In this document: piece by piece, positions 26,380 to 38,543 of the stretch
Numbering within the stretch: position 1 is the first letter of the stretch
Layout of the letters: the number at the start of each line of letters is the position of its first letter
From: Stomorhina lunata
Lineage: Eukaryota; Arthropoda; Insecta; Diptera; Rhiniidae
DNA: 64,000 nt
Direction: 5' to 3'
Assembly (NCBI GenBank): GCA_933228675.1
Contig: OW121742.1
Span: 34,544,218-34,608,217, forward strand
Position numbers and translations under genes: made by a program
Notes under the pieces: generated by a model
Seen by the model: only the letters and a program-made list of their open reading frames with translations
What the model was told of the DNA's origin: nothing
Database searches by the model: none

Positions 26380-27760
26380 CCTAAAAATTAAGGTCTCTGT
26401 TTTTTCGGCATAGGACAGTGGCAGAGGATATGCTCGACCGTTTCCGACGAATCCTCGTCCGATCATAGTCTGTAAATGTCCTGGATTGTTCCTTCCATAT
26501 TTAGTCTGGAATTAAGGGCGCAGTGGCCAGTTAAAATACCTATTCATTTCCTAACACCGGTTCTGTTAAGACCCAGCAATAACTTGGTTTTGGTTTCAAT
26601 CATCAGTTTCGTACTTTACCAAGTACAATTATCTTAGACCCTTAGACCAAATACGTCGGAATAACTCCAAGATAACTCCCTCTCACGTTAGCCCTGACCT
26701 GGAATACCACTCGGATTGTTTACCGCATCTTTAACTAGGTTGCTCAGGTTTCCAGGATGTACCACGAGGAGGTGCGAGTAGGAATTGAATACAGTTATTA
26801 CCTGTTAGCAGGAAACCCAGGCAACAACTGCATCCCATTTACATCTCTATGTTATCCTATGCTCCACTGGGAGTCAAGGATAACAGAAAAAGAATAACTT
26901 GGTTTTGCGTATACTAAGACCGGATCATAAGGTTCTAGATATTGTGCAAGTGACCAAGTTATGCTAGTTCTTTGCTATTTCCTCGCCGATTCAAGACTTG
27001 ATGCCCATGAGAAGGTGACATATAAGTGGTGATATTTCTGTCATGAGTTCCTGGCTCGAGCCTTGTCTTGCGGCTTCGTCCTCAGTTTCATTGCCTTCAA
27101 TGTCACTATGACCAGAAACCCAGAAAAGTCTTACTATATACTTCATTTACAAACTTTTAATAGCTAATCTACTTTTCTAACTTGGAGGTGATGCTGCATC
27201 ATTTAAGGGCCTTAAGTGCACCCTGACTGTCGACGTAGTGAGGTGACCTCACTATCTTCAGGTATATTGTCAGTGGCTTTCAAGATGGCAAACATTTGAG
27301 CTTGAAGGACACTGCACTCATCCCTAAGCCTAAACGATTTCCTAATATTTTTCTCCTTTAGAAAAATACCAGCAGCGTTGCCGATATCTATTTTAGATCC
27401 GTCAAAAGTTTATTTACTAAGTAGTCAGATATAGGTTACCCCGACCCGAAGTATGTTGGTATGTCCTACCTATGCTGGTATGTCCTACATGCATGTGCCT
27501 AAGTATACCTGACTCATGCAGCCTTAATAGGCATCTAAAGTTGCTACATCCTTTATGAACAGATCCAAAGGGAACTTCACGTCTAAGTCTGATTACTGTT
27601 CTTTATGGCACCAGTGATACAAGTGCTAGTACTTCTTTGAACTTTGCTCAGAAGACTTAGAAAAGCCCACCATACAACCATACGTAACAACTGGGTTTAT
27701 TATAGTCGTGTTAATCTTACCTACAGAGTTCCTGCAAAAGTGGTAAGCGTTTAGTCCCTT
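26380..27760 (-). pseudogene. Non-LTR retrotransposon remnant with RNase H domain
   Basis: On the minus strand about 27740-27660 encodes INTTIINPVVTYGCMVGF, the connection region after the reverse transcriptase. About 27330-27270 encodes FRLRDECSVLQAQMFAILKA, an RNase H signature. About 27128-27060 encodes FWVSGHSDIEGNETEDEAAR, the HxxxxGNxxAD-type RNase H motif. About 26530-26400 encodes ILTGHCALNSRLNMEGT and a Cys/His-containing tail. These are hallmarks of RNase H-bearing non-LTR elements (I, R1/LOA-like). Stops and frame changes between blocks show it is inactive. The 5' part is missing. Confidence 0.82.
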
Positions 27761-27789
27761 TTTAATTTTTTCTATCGTATTCCTTATAC

Positions 27790-28120
27790 ATAGTTTCTTA
27801 ACTAGGCCTCCAAATGGGAAAATAGTCGAATTTTGAGATCATTTTAATTTGTAATATCAAATATCTAAAATTTACTGTAGTTTCATAAATAGGCCACCAA
27901 ATCAGAAAATAGTTGAATTTTAAGATCATTTAAATTTTTGATATCAAAATCCTAAAATCCGCTGTAATTTCGTAACTAGACCTTCAAATGGGAAAATAAC
28001 CGAATTTCTGAATTATTTTGTTTATATCAAAAACCTAAGTTTCTTTACTGGGCCTCCAAATAAAAGAAAATAAATAATTTTTATTTTTCTACTTGGAAAA
28101 AATCTTATCTTAAAAAATCT
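27790..28120. repeat. ~87-bp degenerate tandem repeat
   Basis: Four units beginning near GGCCTCCAAATGGGAAAATA at 27806, 27893, 27980 and 28052 (spacing about 87, 87 and 72). Each continues GAATTTTGAGATCATTTTAA and a TATCAAAA block. A related unit lies on the other side of the retrotransposon remnant, at 25990-26093. Confidence 0.75.
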
Positions 28121-29380
28121 TAACATCCCCCAATTTGCTTCATCAAATTTTGCAAAAAAAATGAAAACGAATTGTCTAAACATTGACCGCAACAAATGTG
28201 GCAAATTACAATTTTATGTCTATTTTATGGTAATATCTGACCTAATCGAATGTCACATTTGATGTCAGTCTGTCTGTTGGTTTTTTTCAAAGAGGTCATC
28301 TAAAGGGACAGATACTAAATAGATGTACGATGTGTATGAGTGTCAAAAATGGTCATTTATTAAAGGTTTATTTTTACTTAAACTCTTCATAAAAAAAATA
28401 TATGTATTTGTTTTTTCTAGGATCATTAATAAAAATAAGTTATGAAGGATTACATTATAATAAAAAGTTAATTTACTGCACATGTTGCTCGGCAACTGTT
28501 ATCAAGGAAAATATGAGTTCTTGGTCAGCTGGACCATATTTTTGGGGAATACAATAAAAAAAGATAATAGCTTTAAGTTTATATAAAGTATTATTACACA
28601 GAAGAAAAGTTATATCCCTTCCAACTTAATTAACAGGAGACTTTTATAGTAAATTTTGAAATCACTAATGACATTTTTTATAAAAAAAAAATTTGCAATC
28701 ATTTCAAACTTCAGACAAAATTCGACTTCTTCAATCGCAAATAAGTCGTTTTATTGATAATATCTTCCTGGTGGCTTAGGTACCCAAAGAAATAAGATAC
28801 CAGAGTCCTACTGTAAGACAGGGAATAGCAAGTGCAGAGAAGATGTTTTATGGAGTTCTCCACCTCTGCAAAAGTTACTTGACGCAACCTTTAGCCTAAA
28901 CGCGTGTCATCTAATTTGACAATGTCCTGTCATGACGAAAACAAGTAAGGATAGTTCGGTCTCTATAGTGATAGTAATCAGTAAGATAGTTTATTTGTTA
29001 GACGCGGCTAAGTCTGTCTGGAATGAATACAGACATTATCCCTTCATTTGATGAATTGCGCTCTCTGTCTCATCTCAAATTTATAAGGTAGTCCCAAAGT
29101 CTTGCTTACTTGTAAGGTTCACACAACATAGATAATAAACTGCTGGCTCATCTCGTTGAGAGATCTGCGTCGGTCTAGGGCTGATGTTAATTTCAGTAAG
29201 ATAGAATCCAAAAACTTAAAGGCAGCTTTAATATCAGAGAACGTATTTATTCCCAGCTAATCTGCTGTTTTTGAAGCCCTATGCTCCACTGGGAGTCAAG
29301 GATAACAGAAGAAGATCTGGCGTTTTGGCTTGAACAAACTATAGTGACCAGTGGTCTTTAGAGTACATACATACATAGTA
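28121..29380. other. Intergenic with decayed retroelement-like sequence
   Basis: 28121-28740 is AT-rich and unassigned. About 28760-29330 has higher GC and reads like a decayed retroelement but gives no certain protein motif. It ends with the dispersed motif ATGCTCCACTGGGAGTCAAG (29281-29300). No host gene seen. Confidence 0.4.
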
Positions 29381-29650
29381 ACATTCCAATTGGAACAGAA
29401 GCTACTTCTCTTAGACAATTAGCTGCATCCGATTATATTTTTAGACTTATTGAAAGGGACCTACGTTTTAACTCCGGCTCCGAACAGCAAATGCATTAGT
29501 TAGAGAAGTTTTACATAGCCTAATACTCAATAACCAGTGGCTAGCTGAGTTATGAGGTGAACCGCCGTTTTTTTTTTATTTTTTTTTTCAAGTGGGTTTG
29601 GCCAGGGATCGAACTTAGAACCTCTAGTATGCTAGGCGGATGACTAACCT
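29381..29650 (-). mobile_element. tRNA-derived SINE, copy S4
   Basis: Minus-strand copy with 3' tail (ACATTCCAATTGGAAC), body and B box (GGGATCGAACTT). It stops inside the A box (GCGGATGACTAACCTG), where a 30-bp minisatellite array begins. A CATACATACATA run borders the tail side. Confidence 0.88.
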
Positions 29651-31740
29651 GATGAAAAAATTTTTATAGAAAAATGTTTGATAAAAAAAATTTCTACAGA
29701 AAAATTTTAAATAAAAAAAATCTATAGAACAATTTTTAATAGAAAAATTTTTGATGAAAAAAACTTCATTAAAAAGTTTTCCTGTAGTGTATTGCACTAT
29801 GATCCCAATTTATTACAATTATTTATTATTGGAATAAATAGTTTTTTGATAAAACCAAAAAATTTTGATGTTGAAACCTTTCCTCGACGCGTTTCGATGG
29901 TTGGTTAGGCCATTTTTTCAGGAGGATTATCCATAATTCTAGACAAAGCGAAAACCACACATTATATCTTATTTGCGGTACAAAATAAATAGGAATTATT
30001 GTGTTCAACAAATATCAACATAAAGTGAAGATTATCATCTGAACAGAAACACAAATATTTTTCAGTTTTATCTTTTCTTTATTTTCTTTGAAAAATTTTT
30101 GATAAAAAAATTTTCTTTTGATAAAAAATTTTTGTATAGAAAAATTTTCGAAAAAAAAAATTCTATAGAAAAATTTAAAATAAAAAAAAAAATCTATAGA
30201 AAAATTTTTGATAAGAACATCTTCTATAGAAAAAATTTTAATAGAGAAATTTTTGATAAAAAAATTTGCTAAAGAAAAATTTTTGGTAAAAAATTTTTTT
30301 TAGAAAAATTTTTGATAAACTAATTTTCTTTTGAATAATTTTTGATAAAAAATGTTCTATATAAAAATTTTTGATAAAAAAAAATTCTATAGAAAAATTT
30401 TTGAAGAAAACATTTTCTATAGAAAAATTTTTAACGGAGAAATTTTTGATAAAAAAATTTGCTAAAGAAAAATTTTTGATAAAAAAATTTGCTAAAGAAA
30501 AATTTTTGATAAAAAAATTAGCTAAAGAAAAATTTTTGATAAAAAAATTTTCTATAGATAAATTTTGGATAAAAAATTTTGATAAAAACAAATTTCTATA
30601 AAAACATTTTTAATAAAAAAATTTCTATAGAAAAGTTTTTGATAAAAATATTTTTGATAGAGAAAAAAATTTTCTAAAGAAAAATTTCAGATAAAAAAAT
30701 TTTCTAAAGAAAAATTTTTGAAAAAAAAATTTCTTTTGAAAATATTTTGATAAAAAAATGTTGAATAAAAAATTTGTGATAAAAAAATTTCTGTAGAAAA
30801 GTTTTAAATAAAAAAAAATTTGTATAGTAAAATTTTTGATAAGAAAAAATTTCTATAGAAAAATTTTAAATAAAAAAAAAATTTCTATAGAAAATTTTGG
30901 ATAAAAAAGTTTTCTATAAGAAAAATTTCTATAAAAAAATTTTTAATAAAAAAAAAATTATCTATAGAATTTTTTTTTATACAAAAATTTTTGATAAGAA
31001 AAAATTTCTATAGAAAAATTTTAAATAAAAAAATTTTTCTATAGAAAATGATTTGATAAAAAAATTGTCTATAGAAAAATTTTTGATATAAAAATTTTCT
31101 TTACGAAAATTTTTAATAAAAAAATTTCTATAGAAAATATTAAGATAAAAAAATTTTCTATAGGAAAAATTTTGACAAAAATATTAAAAAAATGTTTGAT
31201 AAAAATTTTTTTATCAAAAATTTTTCAAAAGAAATTTTTTTAACAAAAATATTTCTATGGAAAATTTTGTTATTATAAATTTTTTCATAGAAAAAATTTT
31301 GATATAAATATTTTTGGTTAAAAAAGTTTTTCTTTGAAATTTAAAAAAAAAAAAAATTTCTAAAGAAAAATTTTCGATAAAAATATTTTTCTGCAGATTT
31401 TTTTAAATTTTAAAAAAAATTATATAGAAAAATTCTTGATAAAAAATTATCTATGGAAAAATTTTTGATAAAAAAAAATCAAAAAAAAATATTTTTCTAT
31501 CGAAAAATTTTCTCCAAAAAATTTTTTTATAGAAAAATTTTCTATAGAATTTTTTGATAGAAAAATGTTTTTCTTAAATCTTCACTGAAAAATATTTTTT
31601 ATCGACAAATTTTCTATAAAAAATAATTTTTAACGAAAAAATTTTCAAAGAAAAATATTTTTATTAAAAATTTTTTTATATAAAAAATGTTTGTATCGAA
31701 AATATCTAAAAATTATTTTTTACCTAAAAAATATACAAAT
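29651..31740 (+). repeat. 30-bp minisatellite array (A6)
   Basis: About 60 degenerate units of CTATAGAAAAATTTTTGATA type. The section 30445-30550 has four consecutive homogeneous units carrying GCTAAAG instead of CTATAG, a local recent expansion. Because the unit is 30 bp, both strands give 76-117-codon open frames made of 10-residue repeats (for example IKKFAKEKFL); these are not genes. A unique ~270-bp insert at about 29790-30060 interrupts it. Confidence 0.93.
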
Positions 31741-31830
31741 TTAAAATAGTTTAATATTAGAGTTTATTTTTGTTTCGAAAAATATTGCCAATTCGGTTAC
31801 ATTTATTTCAAACAATGCATTGCAATGCAC

Positions 31831-32240
31831 TCTAGTCGACGACTATAGTCTCCTTTAGTCGACAACTATAGTCTCCTTTAGTAGACGACTATAGTCTCTT
31901 CTAGTCGACGACTATAGTCTCTTTTAGTCGACGACTATAGTCTCCTCTAGTCAACGACAATAGTCTTTAACAGTCGACGACTAGAGTCTCTTCAAGTCTA
32001 CGACTATAGTCTCCTTTAGTCGACGACTATAGTCTCCTTTAGTCGACGACTATAGTCTCCTTTAGTCTACGACTATAGTCTCCCCTTGTCGATGACTATC
32101 GTCTCCTTTAGTCTACGAATATAGTCTTCTCTATTCAATGACAGTAGTCCCCTCTAGTCGACTACTATAGTCCCCCCTAAGTAGACTATAGTCTTCTCTA
32201 GTCGACGACTATAGTCTCCTCTAGTCGACGACTATCGTCT
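31831..32240 (+). repeat. 23-bp minisatellite (GTCGAC / GACTATAGTC)
   Basis: About 18 tandem copies of a 23-bp unit, AGTCGACGACTATAGTCTCC plus TTT or TCT. Each unit contains two palindromes, GTCGAC and GACTATAGTC. Variation is mostly single-base (TCTACG, TCAACG), with one short unit at about 32175. Confidence 0.96.
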
Positions 32241-32631
32241 GTCGGGTTTTACATACCCGAGGTTGGCAACTTTGCTCCACTGTAGAGCTCACTGTGCGCC
32301 CTTAAATGTTGATCTAAAAAAAACCTCATTTGTACCACTGTGCATTGCTTACAAAAATAATAGTGCCGTGGCAACAATGTTCGTGATTATATTTCTTTGT
32401 TCTCTCGAAGAGTATATTTTGTTGCTATAAATTGGATTTTGATTTTGTTTCTTGTGAATTCGGCACCAACCGACTTTACTAAGATCCAAATCTCAACTAA
32501 ACGCTTTTAGTACTCATTTTCACGAGTTTTTTTAATGATCGTGATATTTACGAATATTGCAAAAAGTCATCGGCTTCTGGTGGTATAGACTGATTACGCC
32601 TGATCATAACATAGCGTTTTGATAAAAATTA
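32241..32631. other. Second copy of the composite-repeat flank
   Basis: 32340-32610 is homologous to 590-860 (shared GTGGCAACAATGTTCG and ATCGGCTTCTGGTGGTAT). 32257-32300 (GCAACTTTGCTCCACTGTAG) resembles part of the TCGAGCCC element at 4435 and 50430. No gene. Confidence 0.6.
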
Positions 32632-33860
32632 AAGAGTGCTCTAAATAAAATTTGTAGTTGGATTTTCTTAAATAAAAATCAAACCGTTTAATATAAAAAC
32701 TCTACAAAATACGCAAATATAATGACATATTATGCAAAATCATTTAGCATTAAAATGTTTACTTAGTACTCGGGTTTTGCAAAATTATCGACTTTTTTCG
32801 GAAACCCTCCCATTAAAGATTTTACAGTTGCTTCTGATACCTTTTTGGATCGTGTGTTCCACCTGCGCTTAAAATCGGACATGTTCTTGGAAATCTTTTC
32901 TGTGTTCTTCAATTCCTTTTTTACCAGAGCCCAATACCTTTCCACAGGCCGAAGTTCTGGACAGTTAGGTGGATTTGCCTCTCGTGGTACAAAAATGACA
33001 TTATTCTTTGAGTACCATCAAGTGCCTTTTTTCCATAATGGCATGATGCCAAATCGGGCCAAAAAAATGTAGTCACCCTGTGCTCTCTTAAAAAGGGTAA
33101 CAACCGTTTTTGTAGGCACTCCTTTATATAAATTTCTGTGTTTATTGTGCCAGATGCCACAAATACTTTACTTCTTTTGCCACAACTGCAAATAGCTTGC
33201 CACACGAGAAACTTCTTAGGGAATTTTGTTTGTTTTTTTGTGCGAAACTCTTGCCGAACATTGCCCCGTTTATCAGCAACATAAAAATCTTGACCAGGAA
33301 GTTGAGAAAAGTCTGCCAGTACGTATGTTTCATCATCCATCACACAACAGGTGTATTTTTTTATAAAATCAGACTTCAATTTTTTCGCTCGTTTTTTTTG
33401 CTTCTAAGTTCTTTATAGCATTGCGATCTGGAACCTTTTGGACTTTGTATGTCTTCAGTCCAGCATAAGCTTTGACTCTATGTGCAAAATTCGTAGAACA
33501 TTTCACCGTACGAGCTGCTTTTCTTAAAGAAGTGTTAGGCGCTCTTCCAAAGAGTCGCTCGACTTCTTTTGCCTTACCAATATCTATAGGACCTTTTTTC
33601 CTTCCTGATCCAGGTTTTCTTTCAATGCTCAGGTTTTCCTTATACCGTCTGATGGCATTAGAAACCGTTCGAGGGTTATTATATTTATATTTTCACGAAC
33701 TCCATTTTGATTGAAATAACTATTGAAAATTAATAATTACTAAAATAATAGTATCTGACATATTTATAGAAACTAACTTGATCAAAAAATAAATTATTTC
33801 TTGCACTATGGATAAATTTTGTCTAAAATAGTAAATGCATATTTTTTTTAGAACACTCTT
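32632..33860 (-). mobile_element. Tc1/mariner-superfamily transposon, 1229 bp
   Basis: Terminal inverted repeats AAGAGTGCTCTAAATAAAA (left) and AAGAGTGTTCTAAAAAAAA (right, reverse-complemented) agree at 17 of 19 positions. Each end is flanked by TA (32630-32631 and 33861-33862), the duplication made by this superfamily. The interior encodes a broken transposase on the minus strand. Size and end structure are complete, so this is a full-length but dead element. Confidence 0.93.
32763..33714 (-). pseudogene. Broken Tc1/mariner transposase
   Basis: The minus strand shows an N-terminal helix-turn-helix-like region (about 33700-33420), then MDDETYVLADFSQLPGQDFY with the first catalytic Asp. WPDLASCHYGKKAL follows with the second, and ELRPVERYWALVKKEL carries the presumed catalytic Glu. 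The last two blocks are in different frames (break near 33010), and the N-terminal region is also out of frame with the core. The Asp-to-Glu spacing, estimated across the break, is about 36-37 residues. This suggests a DD37E-like rather than classical DD34E group, but the frameshift makes this uncertain. Confidence 0.88.
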
Positions 33861-33984
33861 TATTAAGACTTTTCTAAGGAAGGATTCCAGATTTTTAGGA
33901 AATCAGATAAAATGTGGATTAAAGGGGTATCAGGTTGTAGAGCTATGTATTTTAACATATCTCAGTAAACTGGAATGGTTTGTG

Positions 33985-34140
33985 TCTAGGGTTATAAATT
34001 TACCCCCTAGTTCATAAACGAAAAATAAAGCTAAGATAAGATTATAATTCAAATTTTCCATACAAAATTCAAATGATAAGACTTTGAAAATTTTATAATT
34101 CGTTTATGAATTAGGAGGGTTAAACTTCTTTATAAACTCA
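33985..34140. repeat. Inverted repeat next to the Tc1/mariner element
   Basis: TTACCCCCTAGTTCATAAAC (about 33999) pairs with GTTTATGAATTAGGAGGGTT (about 34110), with weaker pairing outside and inside. This suggests a short foldback of about 150 bp. No coding sequence. Confidence 0.65.
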
Positions 34141-35850
34141 AAGTAAAAGACTCATTTTTTTAAATTTATATTTGTGTATTTATTTCTTATAATTTGTTGG
34201 TTTTTATTTTATTTTTGTGTATTTTGGATATTAACCATAAAGTGCTATTATTTAAATATTTTTTTTTTATTACTTTTAATTTATTTTTTAAATAGCGAAC
34301 ATTTAAATATTTTAGCAAAAATGGTTACACTTATGAGTTAATATTTATATTTTGTTCATTTCTATTTTATTTATTTATTTTTTTAAATATTTTACATACA
34401 ACTTTAACTAGTGATAATTAAAAAATCAAATTATTTAATTAAACTATTAACAAAATGCAATAAACAATTAAAATTAGACTTAAAGTGAAGGTAATTAAGA
34501 GTTAATTAGAAATATAAAAATATTTTTTTTTATATTTTTTTAATATAAATGAAAAAAGAAAACAATTTTTAAAAAATTTAAGGTTTTATTCTAATAAAAA
34601 ACAGGAAGCATTTGATATGTTGTTAAATAAAAAAAATTAAATATTTATAATTATGGATTTTTTGTTTTAAATTAAAGATTAAATAAACAAGAGAAAATAT
34701 TAAATTAAGAAATTTTCAATTATTAAATTATTGGCACACTATCTAAGTCTTAAAGTTTTTTTTTTTAATTTTTAAATTTTTTATAATTATTTATAAAGTT
34801 TTTTTTTGTTTTGATCTAAAGTTAAGCTTTTCAAATTTTAAAGCAAAAATTAAAAAAAAAAAATTAGTTACTTGGAGTATATTTTTTATGATTTAAGAGT
34901 TATTTTGTTATTAATTATAAATTAAATTTTTTTAATAATTTTTTTATTACTTTCTTTGAAAAACTATAAATTGAGTATTGAAATTTTAGTACTTTTTGTT
35001 TTTATATTTTTTAGAGAGATTTTTAATATACAAGCTTAAAAATTATTTAACAACATTTAATGTTTTAACATGATTTCATTTTAATTTAATATTTTTTTTT
35101 TAATTTAATTTTACATGATTTTATTTAGTTTATATAAAAAAAGAAATGAAAAATATTTTATATTTATTTAGTTATAAAATAGGTTTTTAATATTTTTAGT
35201 TTTATTAAACTATTTACAATTTTTGTCAAAAAAAAGAAAAAAAATTCGATGTCAATTTGAAAACATACATTTTTTCTTTTTTACATTTGAAATTTAAAAA
35301 AAAAATTTTTTTTGTTTTTCTAAATTTTATAATGTATGTAATTGACTCAATTCTGCCCTCATTCCTAAGGTTTTCTTTATTCTATAGATTTTTAATTACA
35401 GTGTCATGTTAATAACATTTATTAACATAACCTTTATTAACATAACCTTTAATATTTAGTTAATAACATAATTATGTTACTACTGCTTTTAACGGAAAGT
35501 GTAGTATATTTACATTATGACATTTATTAACTCAACTTGAAGCAAATAAAGAAGTTAATTACTCTTAATAGTCCTTTAATTAACTATTTAAGGAGTTTGT
35601 CTTTACCGGATTTTTCTTCTTCACCAAGAAATAGATACAAAACCACCACTTCTTTTTCATCTAAATAACTTTTTGCAGACTCTCATTAATGTTACTTCTG
35701 GAAAATGTAAATCTTTAAATGATTTGTATACTAACAGGAGGCAAAATATTAAGGCCTTAGCTTTGAAGGGCTCTGAATTATTCTAAAATACTTCATAATC
35801 TGGTTTTACTCCTTAAGAGTAATGAAGATTGACTCTAACAATCTTTTTTA
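34141..35850. other. Very AT-rich intergenic sequence
   Basis: Long stretches of A and T homopolymers and little else to about 35380. Near 35398-35475 TTATTAACATAACC repeats a few times. No gene or clear element. Confidence 0.5.
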
Positions 35851-36950
35851 TAATACATTTAGCGCCATCTGGTTTCCAGTAGATCTTTTATTGGTAAAAA
35901 ATGCGATAGATTAGGTTAAGTGAGTGACTAACGACATAGACCTCGTCACTTGGGTCCTAAGAGAATATTAAATTAAACAACAAAGGCTCAGTTAGAGAAA
36001 TATAAATGCCTCAGCTTTAAAAGCTTCAAAATTATTATAAAAGACTTGATACTCTTGCTTATGAGGGATTTTGGAATGGGTATTATATTATATTTTACTA
36101 AATTTGTATTGTATTCGAGAAGTAAAAGCCAACATTCTACTTTCACTTCTTTAGAAGACCTTCTAGAACAAGTAATAAGGATGATATTAGGCTAATAGTT
36201 TACCTAGGACTTGTTTATGTAATACATTTAGCGCCATCTGATTTCCAGTAGATCTATAATAGGAGCATTTTGTTATCGGTAATGCTGGTGAAAGGCGATA
36301 GATTAGGTTAAGTAAGTGACTAACGACTCGGGTCCTAAGAGAATATTAAATTAAACAACAGAGGCTCAGTTAGAAAAATATTAAGGCCTCAGCTTAAAAA
36401 GCTTCTAAATTATTATATAAGACTTGATACTCTTGCTTATGAGCGTTTTTGGAAGGGGTATTCTAAATATCTAAGGGGTATTTTAAAATTCTAAATTTGT
36501 ATTGTATTCGAAAAGTAAAAGTCAAAATTCTACTTTCATTTCTTTAGAATACCTTCTAGAACAAGCAAAAAGGATGATATTAGGCTAATGTTGTAAAAAA
36601 TTAAGATGAAAAGGAAAATACTAGTCCTAATATTTCACCTAAGACTTGTTGTACAATTCTTTAATTTAAAGTCTCTCTAATGATCGTAAATACATTTAGC
36701 GCCATCTGGTTGCGAGTAGACTTTTGATAGTAGCATTTTTCATTGTAATGCTGGTGAAAGGCGATAGGTTGGGTTAAGCAAGTGCAATTCTTCCATTCAA
36801 AGTCTCTCTAATGATCGCTTATGTAATACGTTTAGCGTCATCTAGTTTCGAGTAGTTATATTGTAAGAGCATGGTGAAAGTCGATAGGTTAGGTTAAGCA
36901 AGTGATTAATGAAATAGACCCAGACACTTGGGTCCTAAAGAGCCGGATGG
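35851..36950 (+). repeat. Degenerate direct repeats (TACATTTAGCGCCATCTG family)
   Basis: The anchor AATACATTTAGCGCCATCTG starts at about 35852, 36221, 36689 and 36825. It is followed in each case by a CCAGTAG-like block and GCGATAGATTAGGTTAAG. The first two units extend ~370 bp, sharing GGTCCTAAGAGAATATTAAA and GGCCTCAGCTT blocks. The later ones are shortened. Not coding. Confidence 0.75.
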
Positions 36951-37053
36951 ATCAGAAAATGCGTATACGAATACAGTTAATATTCGAGACCTAAAATAGA
37001 TCGTTAGAAATGAGTAGACCATATTGTAAGCCCTAAGATCAACAAGGGCTGGG

Positions 37054-37290
37054 CAGTAGAGTGCCAATATTCTATATGGGGGAATTTTATTAAAGAAATA
37101 CGTTTCCGGCCAACTCCCAAATTTGTTCGAGATGCTAAAAAAATAATCAATTGAAAATTTGAGTTCATTCAGATAGGAGGAAAGCGTGCCCATGGCCCGC
37201 CCAAAATTTATTTTGTTAGCATTTCGAACAAATCTGGGGATCGGCCGCAGATTTGGCCAGTTATTTGAAAAAATAACTGACACCCTACTG
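37054..37290. mobile_element. MITE-like element with CAGTAGRGTG ends
   Basis: It begins CAGTAGAGTG and ends CACCCTACTG (inverse CAGTAGGGTG). A second internal inverted pair is GGCCAACTCCCAAATTTGTT / AACAAATCTGGGGATCGGCC. CAG...CTG termini are seen in hAT-type elements, but no 8-bp duplication was found. A 149-codon open frame on the minus strand overlaps it and is probably fortuitous. Confidence 0.6.
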
Positions 37291-38543
37291 GGCAGTGAAG
37301 GGAAAATGGTTGAAAGTTTCACCTCATCGACGTTATGACAACTTCTAGTAGTCATTGCTTTGCAGATTGAGTCTCCTAGCCTAAAATGCTAAAAGGCGAT
37401 GCATTGAATGATATTAATTTTAGTTTTAACTAAATGTTTAGACCCAGCATTGCTCGTGTTTTTGAAAGATTTAATTTTCTACATACGATTCGTAAGCATT
37501 TTCACTCACGCATATTCTTTTAATTGAACACCAGTTTTGAAGTTATAATAGTCCACTTTAATAGTCCAAAGGGTTTATATTTGATTCATTGTAATCTTTT
37601 TCTAATAAATCAGGCTTGAAGACTATAACTTTTATAGTTATGAAATTATAAGACAATGGACATTTTCTTCGTATTGGAGGCAGAAGCGATTCTGAGTTAT
37701 TTTTAATGGACTCCATAAGAACTTGTACAAGTTCGGGGACTCTTACTCTTCTGAAGATATGCTATAATAAATTTTGTCTTTCTATGAGAGGTGGAACTCT
37801 CTTCTACAAAGCCCTCGACCCAATTAAATATTAACAGAACCTTTTGATTGCCCATTAAGTAATGGACTTACTGTAGAAATTGTTAGGAAATTGAACAACT
37901 ATAAATAGAAGAATATGATACCTCTAGGTTTGAAATAATGTTTGGATGATCTTTGGGATCTGACCGATATGACTCTTTTCGATACCACAAAGATATCAGT
38001 CGTACTCACGATAACTTGATTCGAAAATAAAAATGTTGGCATTTCTATACATGGGATTCTATCATAACAATTTCCATAAATCTTTCGTGTTTTATCAATG
38101 CTAATAAGGTTTGATGTCCTAAGAAATGGTTCGAGGATATTTTAGATCTGATCAATATTAATTTACAAAGATATCAGTAAAACCGCAAAGATATCAGTAA
38201 AACCGCAAAGATATCAGTCAAACACTTGATAATTATACTAAACATCAAGCACGGAAGGCCCACTGGGAGCCAACCATAACAGAAGACTATTGAACCAATG
38301 AAACTGCTCAAATATTGACAGCAAATTTTAAAGCTAGAAACTACATTTTCCCCAAACCTAATCCTAATTACCCTTCCTCACATTGAAAAACATACGCGCC
38401 ACCTTACCCAAGGCCCCCACTATATCCCAACTATCTTTCGTTGCACCCATTTGAGAGTTTGTACCGACTCCGTGATTCTGAAGTGGTGTATCTAATGCTA
38501 AAGAAGAATTTGAATAAATCTCACAATTTTGATTAACATCGAC
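37291..38543. other. Downstream of trachealess
   Basis: Presumed 3' UTR and intergenic DNA. Three 20-bp units (AAAGATATCAGTAAAACCGC) lie at 38166-38222. The dispersed motif CCCACTGGGAGCCAACCATA occurs at 38259. No minus-strand poly(A) signal could be assigned with confidence. Confidence 0.5.

Noticed and set aside
30238..30601. Open frames of 117 and 76 codons on opposite strands
   Set aside because: Both are translations of the same 30-bp minisatellite.
31831..32240. Possible CRISPR-like array
   Set aside because: Units are contiguous without unique spacers, and the host is a eukaryote.
36906..37355. 149-codon open frame on the minus strand
   Set aside because: It overlaps a MITE-like inverted repeat and ordinary repeats; no domain, no start context, no splice support.
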